A DNA stretch of 64,000 nucleotides from Gemmatimonadaceae bacterium (GTDB taxonomy: Bacteria; Gemmatimonadota; Gemmatimonadetes; Gemmatimonadales; Gemmatimonadaceae). Positions 55,406 through 63,500 of the stretch are shown here, one piece after another; positions within the stretch are counted from its first letter, which is position 1, and each line of letters opens with the position of its first letter. Below the pieces are notes generated by a model. The model was given only the letters and a program-made list of their open reading frames with translations, did no database searches and had not been told where the DNA came from. The translations under genes and the position numbers were made by a program. The stretch is from positions 110,969 through 174,968 of the forward strand of contig JANYHT010000062.1 in assembly GCA_025358925.1 (NCBI GenBank), read 5' to 3'.

Positions 55406-57250
55406 CTAACGCGTCTGCTTTGGATCGGCGCTGGTTCGACCGTCGCCTTTCTTCGGCACTTCGCCTTTTTTCCACGCCGATTTTTTCTTGCCCGGAGCAC
55501 TCACGAGATTGGGCGGTACCACCTTGCCGGGCGGCTGAATATGCACCATCGCGCCGACAATCGAGTGAATACCGCCAGCGACGGCGTCAAGGAGCATACT
55601 GGCTTTGACCACAACATTCATGCCCTCAGTGGCGTGCTTGCCGCCGGCCTTTGAGAGGACATTGCCCGAGACGTCACTCGTATCGTTGCCGCCAATTTTC
55701 CGATATGCATCGGACGAAACATCTTGCGTGAAAGTTTTGCATTTCAGGCGAATTTCGTTCTCTGCCTCGAACGAAATATCGCCTTCGGAATGAATCGTGA
55801 TGACGGGCTTGCCTTTGTTATTGTGCAGCTGCACCCAACATTGTCCCGTCGCGGAATAAATCTCGATGCGCTCATCGTCCTTCTCATCATACAGCTGAAT
55901 CGTGTTCCCGGAGCGCGTGACAATCCGTTTTGCATTGTTGTCGGCCATCGTGGGCGCTTTGTCGGCACCGTTCCACAGGGAACCCAGTACAATGGGTCGT
56001 TCAGGATCGCCGAGTTCAAACGCGACGACCACTTCGTCGCCGATTTCTGGCAGGAAGTGCATGCCACGGCCGTTGCCCGCATACGTGGATGCAATGCGCA
56101 CCCATCGTGTGGACTCACCAACATCATTCCAACGAAAGCGTACGCGTAGCCGACCAAGACTGGATGGATCCACGTTCTCGACCACTTCACCAGTCGCACA
56201 TCCGTGCGCCATGTTGCGTGGTGGACGCACCGCGTTGCTCCAGCCACCCCACGGTGTCGCCACGAAGTGATTGCTGTACTGTTGCTCCTCGAATACATGC
56301 ACCGCTTTCACGACGCCAAGCGTGCCTTGCGTGGGCATCGCAAACTGTTCCGATTCTTCGAGCGAAATTGTGTCGCCAGCGCGCACGCGAATGTTGTCTG
56401 ACGTGCCCGTGACCGTGAGCGAGGCACCGAGCGCGCGTTCGCTTTCATGCTCCAGCGCTTTACGCCCATCGGCCAGCAGCGGACTGCGGAATGGCAACTC
56501 GAAGATTCCGCCCGCACCCTGATTGGACGCCTTGTCGGCAAGCTTGCTCGCAATCGTGGTGAGACGGGCGGCACCGCCGAGCCAGTCGGGCGTTTTACGG
56601 ACGTTGCGAAAGCGATGATCGCGCTTTTCTTCCGGACGATGCATCGCGCCATTCACACTGTGCGCGACGGTACGCGACGACGCCGTGAGCGCCATCAAAT
56701 CTTTCGCCCATTTCAGTGGTAGCCCAATACGGTCGAACCCACTGCGGACTTCCGGCCGTGGGTCCGACGTGCGCACGAACATGCCGTGATCGTCGGCAAC
56801 GCGCACCAGAAACGCAAAGTCGGTCTCGCCAAACTGTACGTATTGGAGCGGCTCGCGTGACGGTGCATTGCCCGAAAGTTTCGCCCCGAAGCGCCCAACA
56901 ATATCTGCGAGCTTGTTGGCGGTGTAGTATGCCGTTTCCTCACGCTCCAGATTCCAGCTCTGCGAAATGCCGTCGAGCGTAAATGCGGAGCCGTGATTGA
57001 GCTGATGTCCCTGCGATCCGTCCAGCACGAATCCGGTAAACACGGTCACCACACCGACTTCGTCTTGCAGCGTGACGGTTAGTGGTTGCCCCAACAGCAT
57101 GTCGAGATGCAGATCCGTATCGTGATCACGCATGAAAAACAATCGGCAGCGCGTGTGCGCCGACAGCTCTTGCGTGATCTCGAGACGTTCGATCTCACTG
57201 TTGCGCAGCTTGACCACGCCGCCAATATCCGCACGGATGATAACATGCAC
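55406..57250 (-). CDS. vgrG: VgrG spike protein (TssI)
   Basis: A 614-residue VgrG. The N-terminal part is the gp27-like domain (RCRLFFMRDHDTDLHLDMLLGQP), and the following GNGRGMHFLPEIGDEVVVAFELGDPERPIVLGSLWNG is the gp5 OB-fold. A short beta-helix follows (VTRSGNTIQLYDEKDDERIEI). The C-terminus (about 575-614) is Lys/Pro-rich without a toxin domain. The PAAR gene at 30197 presumably supplies its tip. Confidence 0.86.
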   Translation of the reverse strand: MHVIIRADIGGVVKLRNSEIERLEITQELSAHTRCRLFFMRDHDTDLHLDMLLGQPLTVTLQDEVGVVTVFTGFVLDGSQGHQLNHGSAFTLDGISQSWNLEREETAYYTANKLADIVGRFGAKLSGNAPSREPLQYVQFGETDFAFLVRVADDHGMFVRTSDPRPEVRSGFDRIGLPLKWAKDLMALTASSRTVAHSVNGAMHRPEEKRDHRFRNVRKTPDWLGGAARLTTIASKLADKASNQGAGGIFELPFRSPLLADGRKALEHESERALGASLTVTGTSDNIRVRAGDTISLEESEQFAMPTQGTLGVVKAVHVFEEQQYSNHFVATPWGGWSNAVRPPRNMAHGCATGEVVENVDPSSLGRLRVRFRWNDVGESTRWVRIASTYAGNGRGMHFLPEIGDEVVVAFELGDPERPIVLGSLWNGADKAPTMADNNAKRIVTRSGNTIQLYDEKDDERIEIYSATGQCWVQLHNNKGKPVITIHSEGDISFEAENEIRLKCKTFTQDVSSDAYRKIGGNDTSDVSGNVLSKAGGKHATEGMNVVVKASMLLDAVAGGIHSIVGAMVHIQPPGKVVPPNLVSAPGKKKSAWKKGEVPKKGDGRTSADPKQTR

Positions 57251-57254
57251 GTCG

Positions 57255-57608
57255 TTACGCCTTGACCTGCCGGAATACCGGCGTGTTGGTCGCGTCGGTC
57301 ATGATGAGGTCGAAATGGCGTTCTCCAAATAGCGCCGGTGCGTTGCGCACTGTTGCCACCGACAGCCCATCAGTGCCGAGCTCGCGCAACGCAGTGTTGA
57401 TCGCATCCGCGAGCCGAGGATGTTCTTGCACATCCGGACGCGCCGATTCGAATTGCTCCAGCAATCCGAACCATGGCGCGTGCGGCCAAAACGACTGACT
57501 CGTGGTGGCCATCACGCCGATTAATTGCGCCACCGCATCCGCTTGCTCTACGCGCTGGAGTTGTCCGTCCGGCGCGAGGGCAAGCGGCAGGGCAAGCGTG
57601 AGTGGCAC
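57255..57608 (-). CDS. tssE: gp25-like baseplate protein, divergent TssE
   Basis: A 117-residue protein between hcp and vgrG. The N-terminus (LALPLALAPDGQLQRVEQADAV ... LIGVMATTSQSFWPHAPWFGLL) follows the gp25/TssE outline, in which a GER-type turn and a later E-P-R motif are usual; neither is clear here. The end (ALFGERHFDLIMTD) fits the last strand. It should couple the baseplate to the sheath. The call depends on position as well as on the sequence outline. Confidence 0.55.
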   Translation of the reverse strand: MPLTLALPLALAPDGQLQRVEQADAVAQLIGVMATTSQSFWPHAPWFGLLEQFESARPDVQEHPRLADAINTALRELGTDGLSVATVRNAPALFGERHFDLIMTDATNTPVFRQVKA

Positions 57609-57614
57609 CCCCGC

Positions 57615-58091
57615 TTACTTCGTGAACTTGTGCTTCGTAACGTTCGTTTCGTCGAGCACAACCACGAGCTCGAGATACAACAAATTGTTGTATCCCACTT
57701 GCGACGTACCAGTGGCCGCTTCTTGTCCCATGGAGCCCGCCGTACCTGGAATGGCCGAGATCTTCGGATTGTTGTACTGGAACACCGAGACCCAACCCAT
57801 GAACTCCGCGTTCGTGAGCACCTTGTCACCGTCTTCCGAATACCACGTGATCGACACCTTGTGCAATGGATCTTTCGTTTCAGTGGCCATCTTCCACAGT
57901 TCGATTTGATGCGCTTGCGAAATGTTGTCGATCGCGTGCGCATCGACCCAAACGTAAGCGCGCCCAACCAGCGACTCGCCAATACGACGTCCGACCTGAT
58001 TTGAATTCCGTGTCAGCGCGTACTTCGCCTCCAGCGGATAAAACTTCACGCTGTCGATTTCGATCATCACCCGCTTGAACGTTCCCGCCAT
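57615..58091 (-). CDS. hcp: Hcp tail-tube protein (TssD)
   Basis: A 158-residue protein with the Hcp beta-barrel outline: AGTFKRVMIEIDSVKFYPLEA, SLVGRAYVWVDAH, and DPLHKVSITWYSEDG. It forms the hexameric rings that carry cargo. The ribosome site GAGGAGA 7 bases before ATG is the strongest of the T6SS run, as expected for an abundant tube protein. It ends 6 nt before the tssE-like gene. Confidence 0.75.
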   Translation of the reverse strand: MAGTFKRVMIEIDSVKFYPLEAKYALTRNSNQVGRRIGESLVGRAYVWVDAHAIDNISQAHQIELWKMATETKDPLHKVSITWYSEDGDKVLTNAEFMGWVSVFQYNNPKISAIPGTAGSMGQEAATGTSQVGYNNLLYLELVVVLDETNVTKHKFTK

Positions 58092-58128
58092 CGCTCGTCT
58101 CCTCGGTACTGGTGGTTGCTACAACCGC

Positions 58129-58473
58129 TCAGGAAAACAATCGCTTGATTGCTGCGAATACACCATTGTTCACCGCTGCACCGCTCGTCGGTTCGACGAC
58201 CGGCACTCCGACGACGGGTAGTACTGGTGCCACCGGCACCACCGCTTGAACGACCTCGACTCCACGTAGCGCCTGTAACTCCGGATCGAGCTCCGTTCGC
58301 GATTGCGCACGAACGGAGAAACGCATGTTCGACATGTTCGTGAAGCTGCCGCGGGCGAGATGGCCCTGCCCGCTTAAATCACGATCAATACGAACGCCAC
58401 TCTGCTCCACCTTCGAGAAACGAAGATCGACCGGCTTCTTTTCTGCGACGTCGCCCGTCTCACCCTCTGCCAT
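58129..58473 (-). CDS. Small unknown protein between tssC and hcp
   Basis: A 114-residue protein from ATG 58473, 1 nt after the tssC stop. The first half is polar (EKKPVDLRFSKVEQSGVRID, then GSFTNMSNMRFSVRAQS), and the end has a Val/Pro-rich strand stretch (VVQAVVPVAPVLPVVGVPVV) and a basic amphipathic helix (FAAIKRLFS). No family is recognised. It sits where other systems have a tube or sheath assembly factor. Confidence 0.55.
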   Translation of the reverse strand: MAEGETGDVAEKKPVDLRFSKVEQSGVRIDRDLSGQGHLARGSFTNMSNMRFSVRAQSRTELDPELQALRGVEVVQAVVPVAPVLPVVGVPVVEPTSGAAVNNGVFAAIKRLFS

Positions 58474-58474
58474 C

Positions 58475-59824
58475 TCAGGCGCCGGCTTTCGGTTTCGTGA
58501 AATCCGGCACGTCAATCTTGAGGTTGAATGTTTCAGCCGGCCCCACGGGCAGCACCTCGAGATTCATGTCGAGCACGCCCATAGCAAACTTGTCCTCGTC
58601 CATGTCAATATCGAGTGAAAAGTTGAAGATCGTGCCCTTCTTCTTCTCATCTTCCAACATGGTTTCGATCGGGTTGCGAACTTGCTCCTTCACCATCTCA
58701 CGCGTCAATCGCTGCTCCGCGACGCGACGCAGGTACACTGCGATTCGACGCTCGAGATAACGGAGCACGCGATACGACGTGAAAAACTTCAACACGCCGT
58801 TCGGATCTTCCGCCTGCGTGCGACTGCCGGCGAAACAGAGCTCGTTGTCTTCGTTGCGAATGATGGTCACCACCTGACGTTGCATGGTCAGATGCTCCAT
58901 CTGCGAAATACGGGGTTCCACGCGGGCTCGATCAATGCCTCGCACTTTGCCGAAAATCATACCCACCGGACCCTGCGCAATGCCGCCACCCGTGGTGCGA
59001 TCGGTGCGCGCCAGGCACCCGGCGAACAACATCGACGCCGGCGCGTACAAATCAGCGTCGTCCGTATGCGACTCTGCACGCTCGAACCAATGCTTGTCAC
59101 GCATCTTCACAAAGCCTGCGATCACGACATCGGCCGCCGCTTTGTCTTCCGGACGCTTCAGGAATTCATACGCACCACCATCCGTGCGAAACTGATCCTG
59201 CAGCACGCGGAAATTCGGTTCGTCCTTCAGATCGCCGATCAGCAACATGCCCCACTTGTTCGCGATGTCCTCGAAGCGACGACGCACGTTGTCCGGCACG
59301 TAACCGGGCACCACCATGTTGCAGATGAACTGGCGAAAGTTGAACGAGTCATTGCGTGACTGCACAAACTCATCAACCGCCACAATCGTACTACTGTCGA
59401 CATCTTTTTTAATGACAGTGGTGTCGGCATTAAAGATGTAAAACTCGACCGGCGGACGCTGCACCGCATCACGAACGTCGGCGTTCTCGAAGAACAGCTG
59501 CAGCGAACGATAGCTACGCTCCATCGGCCGTACCTGTTCGAACAAATCCGCGAGGACCTTGTCGCGCGTGGCTTCATGCGCTGCAATGCGCGCATCCAAC
59601 TTCGCGAGCGCTTCTGCGTGATTGTCCGCGTCCGACAGCAGCAATTGCAGTTTGCCAACGCGCGTGAAAAATTGCTGCGCCGACTCTGCGGTAAAGATTT
59701 CACCCAACGCCGTCCGACTTGGTGCCGGATGAATGACGTTGAAGATTTCTTCGATGGCCTTGCCTGCGGTGCGCTTGCCGATGATGTCTTGCGCGGTTCT
59801 CGTTAACACCGAAGGCTCGCTCAC
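58475..59824 (-). CDS. tssC: TssC large sheath subunit (VipB)
   Basis: A 449-residue TssC. Features of the sheath are FFTRVGKLQLLLSDADNHAEAL, RSYRSLQLFFENADVRDAVQ, KWGMLLIGDLKDEPNFRVLQ, LFAGCLARTDRTTGGGIAQ, CFAGSRTQAEDPNG and SYRVLRYLERRIAVYLRR. It assembles with TssB around the Hcp tube. Its start overlaps the tssB stop by 4 nt. Confidence 0.88.
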   Translation of the reverse strand: MSEPSVLTRTAQDIIGKRTAGKAIEEIFNVIHPAPSRTALGEIFTAESAQQFFTRVGKLQLLLSDADNHAEALAKLDARIAAHEATRDKVLADLFEQVRPMERSYRSLQLFFENADVRDAVQRPPVEFYIFNADTTVIKKDVDSSTIVAVDEFVQSRNDSFNFRQFICNMVVPGYVPDNVRRRFEDIANKWGMLLIGDLKDEPNFRVLQDQFRTDGGAYEFLKRPEDKAAADVVIAGFVKMRDKHWFERAESHTDDADLYAPASMLFAGCLARTDRTTGGGIAQGPVGMIFGKVRGIDRARVEPRISQMEHLTMQRQVVTIIRNEDNELCFAGSRTQAEDPNGVLKFFTSYRVLRYLERRIAVYLRRVAEQRLTREMVKEQVRNPIETMLEDEKKKGTIFNFSLDIDMDEDKFAMGVLDMNLEVLPVGPAETFNLKIDVPDFTKPKAGA

Positions 59825-60291
59825 GCTTCACCCTCCGCGATTTGTCGTAGTGAATCCTGCAAGTCACCAACAGCCGCGATCATTTCTTTCCGCTGCTCGG
59901 GATTCTCCCACGCGCGTTTCACTGACAACAACGTGAAACGCTCGCGCATCCGCTGCAGTAAATCAATTTCCGCTTGCAGGTCGGCGATATCGTTACGCTT
60001 ACCCGGTTCGCGTGATCGAATTTGCTTCGGATCGAAATCTTTCAGGCTGCGGAATTCGAGATCGGCCACGAACTCCGTGCCTTCTTCGCCGACCGTTGTG
60101 CGAAAGTTGAGTTTGGGCGCGAATTTCTCGAAGGCTTCGGCGAGGGAGCTCACTTTCGTCGGCCCTTCGTCCTCCGGCGCTTCTTGCCCGATGCGATCCA
60201 TCGTCATCGGCAGAATCGTCAAGGTCGTTTCCGTGGGGATTTCGCGTGGTGCAGAGCGAACCCCGGTGCGCTTGATGTTGGTTACCGGCAT
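59821..60291 (-). CDS. tssB: TssB small sheath subunit (VipA)
   Basis: A 156-residue protein. The TssB outline includes EFVADLEFRSLKDFDPKQI and LQAEIDLLQRMRERFTLL. ATG 60291 gives the usual length; the frame extends 25 codons further with unrelated sequence. A gap of 102 bases separates it from the vWA gene, so a promoter for the core operon could lie at 60292-60393. Confidence 0.85.
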   Translation of the reverse strand: MPVTNIKRTGVRSAPREIPTETTLTILPMTMDRIGQEAPEDEGPTKVSSLAEAFEKFAPKLNFRTTVGEEGTEFVADLEFRSLKDFDPKQIRSREPGKRNDIADLQAEIDLLQRMRERFTLLSVKRAWENPEQRKEMIAAVGDLQDSLRQIAEGEA

Positions 60292-60393
60292 TGATGGATT
60301 TCGGCGAAGTACGGTGGGAAAACGAGTCGACGATGCGTCTGTGTCTATTCTGTGCCTTGACCGCATGGTACGCCAGAGCCATGGCCGTTTCTC

Positions 60394-61683
60394 TTAAGCC
60401 GCTTCGTCTTTGGTGATGTCGAACGGAGTGCGGGGGGGGGCATCAACCACATCACGACGCAGCGTCGCGTCCGATTGCGCGCGCTCCGCATGTTTTTCGA
60501 CAGCCTTGGCTGACGGCGTCGCGCTAACGGGAACACCGCCCCGTTCCGCATCACGCGCCAAACGCCAGAGCACGGCATACGTCGACAAGAGCACCAATAA
60601 GAGAGCACCACCGAGAATCAGGCGGTCGCTGCCGGTCGAGGTTCCATCTTGGACGAGCACGCGCAAATCCGACGACAACAAGGTTGAGTCAGCAATCCCC
60701 TCGAACGGTGCTCGGGCGAGAAGCGGTGGACGCCAGCGGGAAAGGAGCGTACTGTCGCCGTGAATCGTAATTCGCAGGGGTCGACGTCCCAAATGCGTCG
60801 CGACGCCGCTCGGCACGCCGTACACCAACGTGTACTGCGAGGCCAACGACATCCGAATTTGTGCCAGGAGCGCCACCAGCGCACCCGGATCCATAGCCAC
60901 AACGGTCGCGTTGGCTCGCGTGCCCGCCAGAGTTTTGAGTTCGACAGCGTCGACACCTGCACCAGCGCCGACCAACCAAATTTGATGTTTCGACGAGACA
61001 ATCAATTGTTGCGCCTGATCTCGTCCGGATTGTCCACCGAGCAATCCAGAATCATCTCGCGCATGCCCAACGTCGTTGACGCCGTCCGTCAGCACCACCA
61101 AGACCGTCGCACCGTTTATCGCACTGGGCCGATCGAGGACACGCAACCCCTCGGCGATCGCTGAGTAAAGCGCGGTGTTGCCGCTCAGCGGCGCTGGAAG
61201 CCTCTCCAATTGCGCAACCGCCTCGGTCGGCAGAACAAATTTCACGGCGGCGAAGCCCGCGACAACGGCACGGCTTTCAAACGGCACTAACGCCACCTCG
61301 ATGCCGCTCGACGGAAGCGCCGTAAGAAAACTTCGCAACGCCGACCGCGTGAACGCGATGCCCTCACCCTTCATACTGCCGCTGACGTCGACGGCCAACA
61401 GCAGACGAATTTTGCGCGTGGAATCAAAGCCGAGGCGAATCAGGCCCGGTCCGATCAGTCGCGACGTACCGGCGAAACCTTCCCAATGCGAGCGCGCCGT
61501 ATCAACGGCCTTCAGTGACGTCGACCCGACAGGGCGTTGTAGCGTGACTGCGAAACACGACATCGCGCGCTCCGAAGCGCAGCGCACGAGCGTTGGCGGT
61601 GTGGTTCCGGCCTGCGAACTAAGTGCGCGACTGCCGCACAGCGAAACGAACAGGACCGCGGCGAAACGTCGTAATGCAATCAT
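60394..61683 (-). CDS. von Willebrand A domain membrane protein
   Basis: A 429-residue protein starting at ATG 61683, where the upstream gene ends (ATGA overlap). A signal-like N-terminus (1-23) is followed by a vWA domain with a complete MIDAS site: D99-V-S101-G-S103, a Thr in NTALYS, and Asp in LTDGVND. A membrane helix lies at about 357-377, and the last 50 residues are cytoplasmic. It could bind a metal-dependent partner in the periplasm. A run of nine C on the coding strand at 60432-60440 encodes Pro-Pro near the end. Confidence 0.68.
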   Translation of the reverse strand: MIALRRFAAVLFVSLCGSRALSSQAGTTPPTLVRCASERAMSCFAVTLQRPVGSTSLKAVDTARSHWEGFAGTSRLIGPGLIRLGFDSTRKIRLLLAVDVSGSMKGEGIAFTRSALRSFLTALPSSGIEVALVPFESRAVVAGFAAVKFVLPTEAVAQLERLPAPLSGNTALYSAIAEGLRVLDRPSAINGATVLVVLTDGVNDVGHARDDSGLLGGQSGRDQAQQLIVSSKHQIWLVGAGAGVDAVELKTLAGTRANATVVAMDPGALVALLAQIRMSLASQYTLVYGVPSGVATHLGRRPLRITIHGDSTLLSRWRPPLLARAPFEGIADSTLLSSDLRVLVQDGTSTGSDRLILGGALLLVLLSTYAVLWRLARDAERGGVPVSATPSAKAVEKHAERAQSDATLRRDVVDAPPRTPFDITKDEAA

Positions 61684-62543
61684 CGTGTCGACGCCAGCCG
61701 CATCGTGCGCCAAATTGGAATGGACACCGCCGCGCCGCCAACCAACGCGCCGCTCGTCACAAACGCGATCGCTTGCCACAAATACGACACGCCGGGCAGC
61801 GATGCGATCAGCGCACTCAACACGCCGGCACACAGCGCGACGAGCGCTGCCTCCACATAGCGCTGTCCGCCAAGATCGCGCAGTGGCGACGTGACGACGA
61901 CGGCCAAGGGGACGACGATAAGCACCCAGCCAGCCAGACGACCAAGTAAGAATCGCGGCACCGTTGGCGCGTCACCGACGCTCGACACAGCGGCGAGGAG
62001 GAGCAAGCCAGCGGCGACCGCCAGCGCGGTGCACACCACCGCCATCGGTACGCGGACGAGTCCACGAAACACGCTGCCTGCACTTAACGCGAAACCGATG
62101 AGCCCCGAAAGAAGGACCGCTGCCACCAGATCGGCCCTCGCCACGCTGGTCACTGGTGCGTGCAAATCGGTGAGGACACCAACAATTGCCCACGCCGCGA
62201 GTGCGCCGAGCGCACCCTCTACGGGAGGGAGTACGATGTGTCGCAAATTGTACTTCGATGCGACACGCGTGATCGGCGCGACGATGCGCGGGCGCATGAA
62301 CAAAATAAGCGGGCGCGTCGCGTTGACGTTAAGCGTGTGCAGCGGCACGCGTTGACTCAGTTCGCTCCCGTTCCACGAGACAGCGAGTTCGTCACCCGGC
62401 GCGCCTTGCAGCGTGCGCCCATTCTGGCGCAATTCCTCGAGCACTTGATAGAGCTGCACGTCCAGCGTCCGATCGTCGTCAAGCGTGAACAATCGCCGTT
62501 CGGGGCCATGGTTCGAATCAAACTCGATGACGTACGATGGCAT
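61680..62543 (-). CDS. Polytopic membrane protein with ubiquitin-like N-domain (EccD/YukD-like layout)
   Basis: A 287-residue protein. Residues about 1-85 have the outline of a beta-grasp domain (TLDDDRTLDVQLYQVLEELR ... AVSWNGSELSQRVPLHTL ... RPLILFM). From about 100 to 280 there are some six hydrophobic helices (for example VLPPVEGALGALAAWAIVGVL and LVAAVLLSGLIGFALSAG). The layout recalls EccD of type VII secretion and YukD-type domains. It overlaps the start of the vWA gene and follows the zinc-ribbon gene by 46 nt. Confidence 0.6.
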   Translation of the reverse strand: MPSYVIEFDSNHGPERRLFTLDDDRTLDVQLYQVLEELRQNGRTLQGAPGDELAVSWNGSELSQRVPLHTLNVNATRPLILFMRPRIVAPITRVASKYNLRHIVLPPVEGALGALAAWAIVGVLTDLHAPVTSVARADLVAAVLLSGLIGFALSAGSVFRGLVRVPMAVVCTALAVAAGLLLLAAVSSVGDAPTVPRFLLGRLAGWVLIVVPLAVVVTSPLRDLGGQRYVEAALVALCAGVLSALIASLPGVSYLWQAIAFVTSGALVGGAAVSIPIWRTMRLASTR

Positions 62544-62589
62544 GGCAGGTGGCTATGCGGTGACGGATGCGTCCAGCGAGAAGCTGCGT

Positions 62590-63360
62590 TTAGCGCAAGA
62601 CAAGTATTACGAGAATTGCGATGACCGCAACAACCCCAACGCCGATACCCATCAGCATACGCGGCGAAAGAGGTAACCCGCTCGGCGCAGAAATTGGTGC
62701 TGCAACTTCAGCAACTTGACGAACGGGCGCGCGCTGTACTGGTGTTGACGATGCACTCTCAGGCTCGAGCTTCCGCAGCAGTTGTGTGACTGACACTAAT
62801 GCCGGAGCCGACGCTTTTGCGACAGGAGCCTTTCGCAAGATATTCGTTTCGTTTAACTCGAATTCGCCGTCGGTGCGACTGCTGTTCAATCGAAGCGCAG
62901 CGATGCGACCACTCGCCCGTTCGCGCGCAAAGAATACATCGCCGCCACCCTCACTGCGACGAATTTCGCCGAGGAATTCGTACTCGTCTTCAACGGCCGC
63001 TTTGACCGCCTCGCGAAGTTCGTCGCGTTCGCTCGGCGTGGATGCCCCTTTCCCGGTGACGTCGTGTCCACAACGTGTGCAGAATCGAACCCACGGCCGC
63101 AATGTGGCACTGCACGCGGGACATTTGGTACCACCATCGGGAATGCGCGCATCGAGCTCGTGTTTCACCTCGATGGAGAGCTCCACGTCGCCCACATCGC
63201 TTGTACTCGCCTGCACCATCAAAATCACGAGACGCCGATCGGCACGCTGTCGGGCGAGTAACGCGGCGAGTGAATCGCCGTGCCGTCCCAGCTCCCCGTA
63301 AACCGTAAAATCTTCAGCGGCCTCCTGTACGGTGGCCAGTAGGTCGCGATCACTTAGCAT
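62590..63360 (-). CDS. Tail-anchored zinc-ribbon / kinase-N-lobe-like protein
   Basis: A 256-residue protein with the same N-terminal layout as the protein at 43514: a zinc ribbon whose cysteines are at 80, 83, 94 and 97, exactly the same positions, flanked by two segments resembling kinase glycine loops (FTVYGELGRHGDSLAALLAR and YEFLGEIRRSEGGGDVFFAR). No catalytic loop is present. A single C-terminal helix (about 236-255) anchors it to the membrane with the rest in the cytoplasm. It is first in the minus-strand run; the 63361-63500 gap contains its promoter and that of the divergent gene. Confidence 0.68.
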   Translation of the reverse strand: MLSDRDLLATVQEAAEDFTVYGELGRHGDSLAALLARQRADRRLVILMVQASTSDVGDVELSIEVKHELDARIPDGGTKCPACSATLRPWVRFCTRCGHDVTGKGASTPSERDELREAVKAAVEDEYEFLGEIRRSEGGGDVFFARERASGRIAALRLNSSRTDGEFELNETNILRKAPVAKASAPALVSVTQLLRKLEPESASSTPVQRAPVRQVAEVAAPISAPSGLPLSPRMLMGIGVGVVAVIAILVILVLR

Positions 63361-63500
63361 GGCAGCAAACTACTTGCCCGTCGCGGTTCGCCGCAAAAGT
63401 CTTTGGGCGTGCGATGGAAAACCGGGTAACCACGCCTTGCTTCGGCATCCGTCGTCGACGCAACGTTCAGCGAAGATTTTTCGATTTAACGAGGAGCGCG

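Noticed and set aside
58105..58122. Small hairpin upstream of hcp (GGTTG/CAACC)
   Set aside because: Only five base pairs with a three-base loop and no T-run; too weak to call a terminator or processing site.
62510..62525. GGTTCGAATC, similar to a tRNA T-loop
   Set aside because: It lies inside the coding sequence of the ubiquitin-like membrane protein and no acceptor or anticodon stem accompanies it.
46577..63360. Interpretation as an extracellular contractile injection system (Afp/PVC type)
   Set aside because: TssK, ClpV, a single hcp, FHA proteins and TssF/TssG type baseplate genes favour T6SS; no eCIS tail-length or cap genes are seen.
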